A stretch of DNA of 7,887 bases from Bacillota bacterium (GCA_023481335.1 JAMCWI010000176.1:1-7887), one strand, 5' to 3'. Positions 1-7,700 are shown, counted from the first letter of the stretch. Numbers and translations are program-made. Notes: generated by a model from the sequence alone, not told the origin.

Positions 1-10
1 ATATTATATC

Positions 11-30
11 ACATTACGCAACATTACGCA
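11..30. repeat. Tandem 10-bp direct repeat (2 copies)
   Basis: ACATTACGCA occurs twice head to tail (11-20 and 21-30) with no mismatch. The flanks are AT-rich. The unit length is close to one DNA helical turn, so paired protein-binding sites are possible, but no regulator can be named. Only two copies lie in the window; the array could extend no further left than the AT-rich bases 1-10. Confidence 0.6.
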
Positions 31-64
31 TTATAAAGAAAGTAAAAATTGACATTTTTCCAAT

Positions 65-90
65 AAAAAAAGCCTTGTTTTCAAGGCTTC
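65..90. terminator. Hairpin terminator, strongest on the minus strand
   Basis: An 8-bp perfect stem, AAGCCTTG (70-77) and CAAGGCTT (82-89), is closed by a TTTT loop. Seven A residues (65-71) on its left side become a U-tract when read leftward, so it is a good intrinsic terminator for minus-strand transcription. Read rightward it is followed only by CTTCTTAG, a weak U-tract. It may be a bidirectional terminator that insulates the pyr operon from whatever lies to the left. No minus-strand gene is visible between it and pyrR. Confidence 0.6.
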
Positions 91-129
91 TTAGAATTCC
101 ATTGGATATTCAACTGTCAAAAACCCGGA

Positions 130-150
130 TTCTGGCTCCTGAATTCCGCC
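130..150. repeat. Three degenerate heptamer repeats (TTCTGNN-like)
   Basis: Three consecutive 7-mers, TTCTGGC, TCCTGAA and TTCCGCC, resemble the TTCTGNN unit that is repeated five times at 3549-3583. The match is imperfect and short, so this is a weak call that rests mainly on the better array between pyrC and carA. Confidence 0.4.
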
Positions 151-166
151 GTCTGTAATATGCATC

Positions 167-218
167 GGGGACATTCCTCTGACACTCAGAGGCATTCACA
201 CTAGAGAGGTGTGTCCCC
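167..218. repeat. GGGGACA-ended foldback element, copy 1 (inverted orientation)
   Basis: This is a 52-bp element whose ends form a 14-bp imperfect inverted repeat: GGGGACATTCCTCT (167-180) and AGAGGTGTGTCCCC (205-218). Seven pairs are followed by a 2x2 mismatch and five more pairs. Inside it lies a second hairpin, CCTCTGA/TCAGAGG (176-182 and 186-192), with a 3-nt loop that competes with the outer fold. It is the reverse orientation of the copies at 1140-1191 (also 52 bp) and 1260-1310 (51 bp), and shares the conserved GGAAAG next to the GGGGACACACC end. It looks like a REP or MITE-like non-autonomous repeat, or a structured RNA element. No transposase is in the window. Confidence 0.75.
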
Positions 219-235
219 TTTCCTTTAAGACGGCA

Positions 236-255
236 CCGCCGGGACGGCGGTTTTT
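236..255 (+). terminator. GC-rich intrinsic terminator upstream of the pyr promoter
   Basis: CCGCCG (236-241) and CGGCGG (245-250) form a 6-bp all-GC stem with a GGA loop, followed directly by TTTTT (251-255). This is a textbook rho-independent terminator for rightward transcription. It ends 5 bp before the promoter -35 box, so it probably blocks read-through from upstream into the pyr operon. Its right arm GACGGCGG (243-250) is also complementary to CCGCCGTC at 146-153, so a longer alternative fold enclosing repeat copy 1 is possible. Confidence 0.75.
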
Positions 256-259
256 ACTA

Positions 260-288
260 TTGACACCACCCTGGCCCGGTGGTAAGCT
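260..288 (+). promoter_or_regulatory. Predicted sigma-A promoter of the pyr operon
   Basis: A perfect TTGACA -35 box (260-265) is followed after 17 bp by TAAGCT (283-288), which keeps the three most conserved -10 positions (T1, A2, T6). An overlapping TATATT at 288-293 is a better -10 match but lies 22 bp from the -35. Initiation near 295-300 would place the PyrR hairpin about 10 nt into the transcript. The spacer contains an inverted repeat, ACCACC (265-270) and GGTGGT (278-283), which may be incidental or an operator. Confidence 0.65.
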
Positions 289-309
289 ATATTAAATATG
301 CATAAGTAT

Positions 310-341
310 CCTTTAAGATCGGTCCCGAGAGGCCGGTAAGG
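310..341 (+). promoter_or_regulatory. PyrR-binding RNA hairpin (anti-antiterminator) upstream of pyrR
   Basis: The RNA folds with a lower stem CCTT/AAGG (310-313 and 338-341), a purine-rich bulge on the 5' side (314-317), a 7-bp upper stem (318-324 and 331-337) and a CCGAGA hexaloop (325-330). This matches the known PyrR recognition pattern of a stem, a 5' purine bulge and a CNGNGA-type loop followed by GG. The 17-nt core at 320-336 is identical to that at 1014-1030. The competing antiterminator pairs 320-324 with 368-372 and 330-334 with 363-367, which would sequester the 5' arm of the terminator at 364-398. PyrR with bound UMP should stabilise this hairpin and so allow termination. Confidence 0.88.
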
Positions 342-350
342 TTGATTTGA

Positions 351-995
<645 letters not shown>

Positions 996-1003
996 CCAGC
1001 CAT

Positions 1004-1035
1004 CCTTTTAAAACGGTCCCGAGAGGCCGGCAAGG
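1004..1035 (+). promoter_or_regulatory. Second PyrR-binding RNA hairpin, between pyrR and pyrB
   Basis: The lower stem CCTT/AAGG (1004-1007 and 1032-1035) and the upper stem CGGTC/GGCCG (1014-1018 and 1025-1029) surround a CCGAGA hexaloop (1019-1024), with an A-rich 5' bulge between the stems. The core 1014-1030 is identical to 320-336. The competing antiterminator is long: 1004-1020 pairs with 1076-1090 (two bulged bases), and 1024-1031 pairs with 1064-1071. That fold takes up the left arm of the terminator at 1068-1075. The hairpin starts 8 nt after the pyrR stop codon. Confidence 0.87.
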
Positions 1036-1067
1036 GAGAGGTTAGCCAAGCCGTTTCTGTCAAGCCG

Positions 1068-1107
1068 GCCTTAACGGGACCTTTTAAAGGGGTTTTGTTA
1101 AGGCTTT
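1068..1107 (+). terminator. Attenuator terminator between pyrR and pyrB (weak U-tract)
   Basis: GCCTTAAC (1068-1075) pairs perfectly with GTTAAGGC (1097-1104), followed by TTT and then AAATATG. A small internal hairpin, CCTT/AAGG (1080-1083 and 1087-1090), lies in the loop. The placement after a PyrR hairpin and the overlap of the 5' arm with the proposed antiterminator support the call. The short U-tract makes its strength doubtful; a smaller hairpin at 1080-1090 followed by GGTTTT is an alternative. Confidence 0.6.
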
Positions 1108-1139
1108 AAATATGAATGGGGACACACCATCAGCGGAAA

Positions 1140-1191
1140 GGGGACACACCTCTATTGGGAGCCTGGTTGCCGGGGTCGGAGGAATGTCCCC
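1140..1191. repeat. GGGGACA-ended foldback element, copy 2
   Basis: This 52-bp element has the ends GGGGACACACCTCT (1140-1153) and GGAGGAATGTCCCC (1178-1191). They pair with seven base pairs, a CA/AA 2x2 mismatch, then five more pairs including a final T-G wobble. GGAAAG leads directly into the left end, as in the other copies. An additional isolated left-end motif GGGGACACACC lies just upstream at 1118-1128, 22 bp away. The centre of the element differs from the other copies, so the ends are what is conserved. Confidence 0.75.
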
Positions 1192-1205
1192 GATCGGAGG
1201 AGCTG

Positions 1206-1249
1206 TTTCCGATCGGAAATGGCTTTAGGGTCGGAGCAATGTTCCCGAC
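1206..1249. repeat. Palindrome plus degenerate right end of the foldback family
   Basis: A perfect 14-bp palindrome TTTCCGATCGGAAA spans 1206-1219. It is followed by 1221-1249, which matches 1285-1313 at 25 of 29 positions, including the GGTCGGAGNAATGT right-end segment. No GGGGACACACC left end is present here, so this looks like a decayed or partial copy lying between copies 2 and 3. Confidence 0.55.
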
Positions 1250-1259
1250 AATAAGGAAA

Positions 1260-1310
1260 GGGGACACACCTCCCTTTGGAGTACGGCTTTAAGGTCGGAG
1301 GAATGTCCCC
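1260..1310. repeat. GGGGACA-ended foldback element, copy 3
   Basis: This 51-bp element has the ends GGGGACACACCTCC (1260-1273) and GGAGGAATGTCCCC (1297-1310), in the same orientation as copy 2. It has the same seven pairs, CA/AA mismatch and five pairs. A small hairpin CTCC/GGAG (1270-1273 and 1278-1281) lies near the left end. GGAAAG again abuts the left end. It finishes 29 bp before the pyrB start codon, so it lies in the pyrB 5' untranslated RNA. Confidence 0.75.
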
Positions 1311-1339
1311 AACTTGAGAACGGGGGGATAGTAGATAGT

Positions 1340-2278
1340 ATGCCGCTTTTTAAAAAGGACCTGCTGGGTCTTGAGGGCGCCGGTGCAGACGAGATAAGTC
1401 TCGTTCTGGATACCGCGGCATCAATGAAGGAGGTATTGGGCAGGCAGATTAAAAAGGTACCGGCCCTGAGGGGCAAAACGGTGGTAAACCTTTTTTACGA
1501 GCCAAGCACCCGCACCAGGACATCCTTTGAGCTGGCCGCCAAGTATCTGAGTGCTGACTCGGTGAATATTGCCACCTCTACCAGCAGCACGGTTAAGGGT
1601 GAGAGCCTCAAAGACACCGCCGCCACCCTCACCGCGCTGGGGGCCGACCTGGTGGTGCTGCGCCATTCCATGGCCGGGGCGCCGCACATGCTGGCCGGGT
1701 ATATTAAGGCTGCGGTGATTAATGCCGGGGACGGGGCCCACGAGCACCCCACCCAGTCACTGCTGGACATGTACACGGTGAGAGAAAAGAAGGGCGGCAT
1801 AAAAGGGCTTGAGGTGGCCATAGTGGGGGATATTCTGCACAGCCGGGTGGCCCGGTCCAATATATGGGGATTCACCGCCATGGGGGCCCGGGTCAGGCTA
1901 TGCGGTCCCGCCACCCTGATGCCGGCGGAAATAGAAAGAACCGGCGCACATGTGTACAGCCGGCTGGAGGAGGCCCTGGACGGGGCCGACGCGGTGATCA
2001 TGCTGAGGATACAGCTGGAAAGACAGCAGCAGGGGCTTTTCCCCGGGACCAGGGAATATGCCGGCCTGTTCGGGCTCAATGAAAAAAGGCTTAAGCTGGC
2101 GGCCCCGGGGGCGCTGGTGATGCACCCCGGCCCTGTAAACCGCGGTGTTGAGATAGCCCATGAGGTGGCCGACGGCATACAGTCAGTTATAAATGAGCAG
2201 GTTACCAATGGAGTGGCCGTGAGAATGGCCCTGCTGTACCTGTTGATGGGAGGTGGAGCCGGTGAAGTTGTTGGTTAA
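1340..2278 (+). CDS. pyrB: Aspartate carbamoyltransferase catalytic subunit
   Basis: It condenses carbamoyl phosphate with L-aspartate to give N-carbamoyl-L-aspartate and phosphate, the committed step of UMP synthesis, in the cytoplasm. The protein is 312 aa, the usual size of the catalytic chain. The carbamoyl phosphate site [10 protein letters not shown] is at residues 54-63 (STRT 56-59), HPTQ at 136-139, HSRVARSN from His167, and HPGPVNRG from His262. The start ATG is preceded by a G-rich GGGGGGA at 1322-1328, 11 nt upstream, which is a poor and distant Shine-Dalgarno. The N-terminus KKDLLGLEG aligns with the expected beginning of the family. No pyrI regulatory chain is next to it, as is normal for this operon type; regulation is expected through the PyrR attenuators upstream. 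Its end overlaps pyrC by 17 bp. Confidence 0.96.
   Translation: MPLFKKDLLGLEGAGADEISLVLDTAASMKEVLGRQIKKVPALRGKTVVNLFYEPSTRTRTSFELAAKYLSADSVNIATSTSSTVKGESLKDTAATLTALGADLVVLRHSMAGAPHMLAGYIKAAVINAGDGAHEHPTQSLLDMYTVREKKGGIKGLEVAIVGDILHSRVARSNIWGFTAMGARVRLCGPATLMPAEIERTGAHVYSRLEEALDGADAVIMLRIQLERQQQGLFPGTREYAGLFGLNEKRLKLAAPGALVMHPGPVNRGVEIAHEVADGIQSVINEQVTNGVAVRMALLYLLMGGGAGEVVG
2248..2256 (+). promoter_or_regulatory. pyrC ribosome binding site inside the pyrB 3' end
   Basis: GGGAGGTGG lies with its GGAGG core (2249-2253) 8 nt before GTG at 2262. A further in-frame GTG at 2253 overlaps this motif and therefore is unlikely to be the start. The placement inside pyrB favours translational coupling. 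Confidence 0.75.
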
Positions 2279-3536
2279 AGGCGGCACCGTGGTGGACCCG
2301 GTGAGGGGTACGCTGGAGGATGCCGATATACTGGTGGAAAACGGACTTATTGTAGAGGTAGGGCCGGGGATAGAAGCCCCCGGCGCCGAAGTGCTTGACG
2401 CCGGGGGCAGACTGGTGGCCACCGGGCTCCTGGACATGCATGTGCACCTGAGAGAGCCGGGCTATGAGGCCAAGGAGACGATAGAAACAGGCTGCCGGGC
2501 GGCGGCCCGGGGAGGCTTCACGGCGCTGGCCTGCATGCCCAACACCAGCCCAATAGCCGACAACAGGCCGGTAGTCCGGTATATAATGGAAAGGGCCAGG
2601 GAGGCCGGACTGTCCAGGGTTTACCCGGTGGGGGCAATAACCAGGGGCAGCTCGGGCAGTGAGCTGGCCGAAATGGCGGATATGAGGGAAGCCGGGGCGG
2701 TGGCCTTCTCGGATGACGGCAGGCCGGTGGCTGACTCGGGTTTGATGAGGAGTGCGATGCAGTATGCCTCCATGCTGGGGGCGGCCATAATATCCCACTG
2801 TGAGGACCCCGGACTGGCCGCCGGGGGGGTAATGAACGAGGGCTTTACTTCCACAAGGCTGGGCCTTAAGGGAATACCCTCAGCCGCCGAGGAAGTAATG
2901 GTGGCCAGGGATATAATACTGGCCGGGCTTACCGGCTGCAGGCTGCACATTGCCCATGTAAGCACCGCCGGATCAGTGAGGCTTATCCGTGAGGCCAAGT
3001 CCCGGGGAGTTCCGGTGACCGCCGAGGTTACCCCCCACCACTTTACCCTTACCGACAGCGAGGTGGAGGGGTTCAGCACGGCCACCAAGGTAAACCCGCC
3101 CCTGCGTGGGGAAGCCGATGTGGCCGCCCTGAGGGAGGCCATGGCCGACGGCACCATTGATGTGATAGCCACCGACCACGCCCCCCATACAGCTGAAGAG
3201 AAGGATGTTGAATATGACCGGGCCCCCTTCGGGATGGTGGGGCTGGAAACCGCTGTGGGGCTGGTTTGGACCGAGCTGGTGGATAAAGGGGTGATCAGCC
3301 CGGCCCGGGCGGTGGCTATGATGACGGTCAACCCGGCGCGCATACTGGGGCTTAAGCCTGTTCTTCCGGAGACCGGAGCGGCGGCCGACCTGACTGTGAT
3401 AGACCCTGCGCTGAAGGAGAAGGTCGACCCGGCCTCATTTTTCAGCAGGGGAAGAAATACCCCCTTCGCCGGGAGGGAGCTGAAGGGCCTGCCGGTGTTA
3501 ACCATGGTGGGGGGAAAGATAGTTTACCGAAGGTAA
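2262..3536 (+). CDS. pyrC: Dihydroorotase
   Basis: It reversibly cyclises N-carbamoyl-L-aspartate to L-dihydroorotate, the third step of UMP synthesis. The protein is 424 aa from the GTG at 2262, the length of the class I (Bacillus type) dihydroorotase of the amidohydrolase family. Zinc ligands are visible: HVH at residues 60-62 followed by LREPG, Asp151 in SDDG, His179 in SHCEDPG, His232 in HIAHVSTAG, and Asp305 in ATDHAPHT. The product closely follows the active Bacillus enzymes, with no missing ligand, so it is unlikely to be one of the inactive pseudo-dihydroorotases that accompany some aspartate carbamoyltransferases. Translation is probably coupled to pyrB through the 17-bp overlap. The alternative start at 2253 would add three residues. 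Confidence 0.96.
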   Translation: MKLLVKGGTVVDPVRGTLEDADILVENGLIVEVGPGIEAPGAEVLDAGGRLVATGLLDMHVHLREPGYEAKETIETGCRAAARGGFTALACMPNTSPIADNRPVVRYIMERAREAGLSRVYPVGAITRGSSGSELAEMADMREAGAVAFSDDGRPVADSGLMRSAMQYASMLGAAIISHCEDPGLAAGGVMNEGFTSTRLGLKGIPSAAEEVMVARDIILAGLTGCRLHIAHVSTAGSVRLIREAKSRGVPVTAEVTPHHFTLTDSEVEGFSTATKVNPPLRGEADVAALREAMADGTIDVIATDHAPHTAEEKDVEYDRAPFGMVGLETAVGLVWTELVDKGVISPARAVAMMTVNPARILGLKPVLPETGAAADLTVIDPALKEKVDPASFFSRGRNTPFAGRELKGLPVLTMVGGKIVYRR

Positions 3537-3548
3537 TGCACTTCCTTA

Positions 3549-3583
3549 TTCTGGATTCTGAATTCTGACTTCTGAATTCTGAC
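3549..3583. repeat. Heptamer tandem repeat, five units of TTCTGNN
   Basis: TTCTGGA, TTCTGAA, TTCTGAC, TTCTGAA and TTCTGAC follow each other with an exact 7-bp period. The first five bases of each unit are invariant and only the last two vary. The array occupies much of the 89-bp pyrC-carA gap and starts 12 bp after the pyrC stop codon. Shorter, more degenerate units are at 130-150. It resembles the short tandem heptamer repeats known from intergenic regions of several bacterial groups. It has no coding potential that I can support. Confidence 0.85.
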
Positions 3584-3612
3584 AATATAGGAATGCAGTA
3601 TTAGAAATAAGC

Positions 3613-3618
3613 GAGGTG
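3613..3618 (+). promoter_or_regulatory. carA ribosome binding site, fixes the TTG start
   Basis: GAGGTG lies 7 nt before the TTG at 3626. The protein from that codon, KAILALEDGTYF, has the expected N-terminus of the small subunit. Confidence 0.8.
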
Positions 3619-3625
3619 TTCTTTT

Positions 3626-4711
3626 TTGAAGGCAATACTGGCCCTGGAAGACGGGACCTATTTTTTCGGCAATGCCTTTGGCTCCAGGGGCGAGCGCTGG
3701 GGTGAGGTGGTGTTCAACACCGGCATGACCGGCTACCAGGAGATACTTACCGACCCTTCCTACTGCGGGCAGATAGTGGTCATGACCTACCCGCTGATAG
3801 GCAACTACGGTATTAACAGGGAGGATTTCGAGTCAAAGAGATCCTACGTGAGGGGTTTTGTGGTCAAGGAGGAGTGCGATCACCCCAGCAACTGGAGGGC
3901 CAGTTACAAGATATCCGACTTTCTGTCCCGGGAAGGGGTTCCGGGCATATCCGGAATTGACACCAGGGCGCTGACCAGGCACTTAAGGAGCTTTGGCGCC
4001 ATGCGGGGAGTGATCAGCACCGAGGAGACCGACCCCGCCGTATTGGCGGAAAAGGCCCGCAGCTGCCCGCAGCTGTCCGGACAGCAGATGGTGCCCGAGG
4101 TGTCCACCCGTGAAATGCACCGGGTCGAGGGAAAGGGCCACCGGGTGGTGCTGATGGATTTTGGGTCCAAGCTGAACATAATCCGCCATCTCCAGATGCG
4201 CGGGTGCGATATATACGTGGTGCCCCCCAACACCGGGCCGGAGGAGATACTGGCCCTTAAGCCCGACGGGGTGATGCTTTCCAACGGGCCCGGAGACCCC
4301 CTGGATGTGCCCTATGCTGCGGTGACGGTCCGGGAGCTGGCCGGAAAGGTGCCCATATTCGGGATTTGTCTGGGACATCAGATAATGTCTCTGGCCATGG
4401 GGGCTAAGACCTACAAGATGAAGTTCGGCCACCGGGGGTCCAACCACCCGGTGAAGGACCTGATTACCGGCAGGGTTTACATCACCTCCCACAACCACGG
4501 CTTTTCGGTGGATGAGGAGTCCATGGCCGGGCTGGGGCTGGAGGTGACCCACAGGAACCTGAACGACAGCACGGTGGAGGGCATGCGCCACGTGAGCCTG
4601 CCCCTGTTTTCAGTGCAGTATCACCCCGAGGCCTCGCCGGGGCCCACCGAGTCCGAATATCTGTTTGACCAGTTCCTGGAAATGATGGAAAAGCACAAAG
4701 GTGGGAGGTAG
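3626..4711 (+). CDS. carA: Carbamoyl phosphate synthase small (glutaminase) subunit
   Basis: It hydrolyses glutamine and passes ammonia to the large subunit CarB. The 361-aa protein has the usual two parts: a CPSase small-chain domain (about residues 1-165), with the GEVVFNTGMTGYQEILTDPSY signature near the N-terminus (cut here to NTGMTGYQE), and a class I glutamine amidotransferase domain. The catalytic triad is complete: Cys248 in GICLGHQ, His333 and Glu335 in QYHPEAS. SNGPGDP and SHNHGFSV are also present. Start is TTG. It sits 89 bp after pyrC and 3 bp before carB. Its position inside a pyr operon under PyrR control suggests the pyrimidine-specific enzyme (pyrAA in Bacillus naming); whether a separate arginine-specific copy exists cannot be seen here. 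Confidence 0.96.
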   Translation: MKAILALEDGTYFFGNAFGSRGERWGEVVFNTGMTGYQEILTDPSYCGQIVVMTYPLIGNYGINREDFESKRSYVRGFVVKEECDHPSNWRASYKISDFLSREGVPGISGIDTRALTRHLRSFGAMRGVISTEETDPAVLAEKARSCPQLSGQQMVPEVSTREMHRVEGKGHRVVLMDFGSKLNIIRHLQMRGCDIYVVPPNTGPEEILALKPDGVMLSNGPGDPLDVPYAAVTVRELAGKVPIFGICLGHQIMSLAMGAKTYKMKFGHRGSNHPVKDLITGRVYITSHNHGFSVDEESMAGLGLEVTHRNLNDSTVEGMRHVSLPLFSVQYHPEASPGPTESEYLFDQFLEMMEKHKGGR

Positions 4712-4714
4712 ATC

Positions 4715-7700
4715 ATGCCGCTGGATAAAAGCATTAAGAAGGTTATGGTGATAGGGTCGGGGCCCATCATAATAGGGCAGGCCGCTGAATTTGACTATGC
4801 CGGGACCCAGGCCTGCCGGGCGCTGAGGGAGGAAGGCCTGGAGGTGGTGCTGATCAACAGCAACCCGGCCACCATCATGACGGACATGAATATGGCCGAC
4901 CGTGTTTATATAGAGCCGCTGACCCCGGAGTTTGTAACCATGGTAATCAGGCAGGAGAGGCCCGATGGCATTGTTCCCGGACTGGGCGGCCAGGTGGGAC
5001 TGAACATGGCCAAGCACCTGGCCGAGACCGGGGTGCTGGACCAGTACGGGGTGAGGCTTCTGGGCACACCCCTGGAGGCCATTAAAAGGGCCGAGGACAG
5101 GGATGGCTTCAAGTCCACCATGGAGAGCATAGGGGAGCCCGTGCCGGAGAGCGTTGTGGTGGAAACGGTGGAGGCCGCTGTAGCCTTCGCCGGGGAGATA
5201 GGCTTTCCCCTGGTGGTTCGCCCGGCCTACACCCTGGGGGGAACCGGAGGCGGCATGGTGTACGACATGGACCAGCTGGTGTCCACCACCACCAGGGGCC
5301 TCAACCTGAGCATTATACACCAGTGCCTTATTGAGAGGAGCCTGGTGGGCTGGAAAGAAATAGAGTTTGAGGTGATGAGGGACAATAACAACAACTGCAT
5401 CACCATCTGCAGCATGGAAAATATAGACCCCATGGGCATCCACACCGGTGACAGCATTGTGGTGGCCCCGGTACAGACCCTTACCGACCGGGAGTACCAG
5501 ATGCTCAGAACGGCCTCGCTGAAAATAATACGCGCCCTGGATGTGGCCGGCGGCTGCAATGTGCAGTACGCCCTGGACCCCCATAGCATGTCCTACTACG
5601 TAATTGAGGTTAACCCCAGGGTCTCCCGGTCTTCAGCCCTGGCCTCCAAGGCCACCGGCTACCCCATCGCCAAGGTGTCCGGGAAAATTGCCGTGGGCCT
5701 TAACCTGGACGAAATAAAGAATGCCGTAACCGGAAAGACCTACGCCTGCTTTGAGCCCTCCATAGACTACGTGGTGCTCAAATTTCCCCGCTGGCCCTTT
5801 GACAAGTTTTCTCTGGCCAACCGCCGGCTGGGCACCCAGATGAAGGCCACCGGTGAGGTAATGTCCATCGACCGGACCATGGAGGGCGCCCTAATGAAGG
5901 CGGTGCGCTCCCTGGAAATAGGCACTCCGGGCCTTATGCTGAATGGTGTTGAGAAATTAAGTGACTCCGAGATAGACCATGAGCTGAAAGAGGCCGATGA
6001 CCGCAGGCTGTTCATACTGGCCGAGGCCATGCGCAGGGGTATGCTGGACTCGCACCTGTATAAAGTCACCGGCATTGACCACTTTTTCCTGAGCAAGATA
6101 CGGGCGGTTGTGGAAATGGAGCAGAAAATGGCCCGGGGAGGCAGCGCCGGTCTCACCCCGGAGGTGGTCAGGGAGGCTAAAAGGATGGGCTGCGCCGACG
6201 AGTATATTGCCCAGTCCGCAGGAGTCGCCGAGGACCTGGTGAGGGAGCTGCGCCGGCTGAACAGCATAAAGCCGGTGTATAAAATGGTGGACACCTGTGC
6301 CGCCGAGTTCGAGGCCCTAACTCCCTACTATTACTCCTGCTACGAGGGCGAAGACGAGGCCGGCCCCACCGAAAAGCCCAAGGTGGTGGTGCTGGGCGGG
6401 GGGCCTATAAGGATTGGTCAGGGCATTGAATTTGACTACTGCTCGGTGCACTCGGTGTGGGCCATCCGGGAAGAGGGACTGGAGGCTATAATAATAAACA
6501 ACAACCCCGAGACCGTGAGCACCGATTTTGATACCGCCGACCGACTGTACTTCGAGCCTCTTCTGGCCGAAGATGTGCTGCATATACTGGATAACGAAAA
6601 GCCCGAGGGAGTGATAGTCCAGTTTGGCGGGCAGACACCCATCAACCTGGCGGCCAGGCTGCACAGGGCCGGCATAAAAATACTGGGCACCTCGGTGGAG
6701 GATATAGACCGGGCTGAGGACAGGGAAAAGTTCGACAGCCTGCTGGTGGAACTGGGTATTCCCAAGCCCCCCGGAAAGACTGCCTTTTCGGTGCAGGAGG
6801 CCCAGAAAATAGCGGCCGACATAGGCTTTCCGGTGCTGGTGCGCCCTTCCTACGTGCTGGGAGGCCGGGCCATGGAGATAGTATACAACAGCGACGAGCT
6901 GCTCAATTATATGGCCACTGCGGTCAAGGTCACCCCGGAGCACCCGGTGCTGGTAGACAAATACCTCCTGGGCCAGGAGCTTGAGGTGGACGCCATAGCC
7001 GACGGAGAGACGGTTCTCATCCCCGGGATAATGAGGCACGTGGAGAGGGCCGGGGTGCACTCGGGGGACAGCATAGCGGTGTATCCCGCCAACCAGGTGG
7101 AATACAGGGTGAAAAAGCAGATCGAGCAGTATACGGTAAAGCTGGCCCTGGCCCTCAATGTCAGGGGCATGATAAACATACAGTACGTGTTGCACAACGG
7201 GCAGGTTTACGTGCTGGAGGTCAATCCCAGGGCCAGCCGCACCGTGCCCTATATGAGCAAGATTACCGGGATCCCCATGATATCGCTGGCCACCAGGGCC
7301 ATACTGGGGAGAAGCCTGAAGGACCTGGGCTACAGCACCGGTCTCTATCCTGAAACAGGCATAATAGGGGTGAAAGCCCCGGTGTTCAGCTTCTCCAAGC
7401 TTTTGGAGGTGGATGTTACCCTGGGGCCGGAAATGAAGTCCACCGGCGAGGTTATGGGGGTGGACCACAGCTATCCCAGGGCTCTTTACAAGGCCCTGGT
7501 GGCTGCCGGGTACATCATCCCCGCCCAGGGCACCGTACTGGCCACCATTGCGGACAAGGACAAGGAGGAGGCCCTTCCGCTGATCAGGGGGATGACCGAA
7601 ATAGGCTTTAAAATATGCGCCACCGGGGGCACGGCGGCCTATCTGAAGGGAAAGGGACTGCCTGTGGAGAGGGTTAATAAGGTGGGGGAGGGTTCTCCCA

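Noticed and set aside
49..54. TTGACA as a second promoter -35 box
   Set aside because: No -10-like sequence lies 16-18 bp downstream; that position is in the terminator stem.
1118..1310. GGGGACACACC repeats as a CRISPR array
   Set aside because: Units are few, have both orientations in the window, have conserved ends with divergent centres, and lack regular repeat-spacer alternation or cas genes.
1864..2082. Small plus-strand frame inside pyrB
   Set aside because: It is an alternative frame of a well-supported gene with low-complexity Gly/Arg-rich sequence and no ribosome binding site evidence.
1495..2208. Long minus-strand open frames opposite pyrB, and similar ones opposite pyrC, carA and carB (for example 2621-3505, 4610-5584, 6317-7468)
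   Set aside because: They are antisense shadows of GC-rich, strongly conserved genes and show no recognisable motifs or conserved-family features.
2253..2261. pyrC start at GTG 2253
   Set aside because: The codon overlaps the GGGAGGTGG ribosome binding site; GTG 2262 is correctly spaced.
3537..3625. A third PyrR attenuator before carA
   Set aside because: No CNGNGA-type loop with flanking GG, and no hairpin followed by a U-run, is present; the gap holds heptamer repeats and a ribosome binding site.
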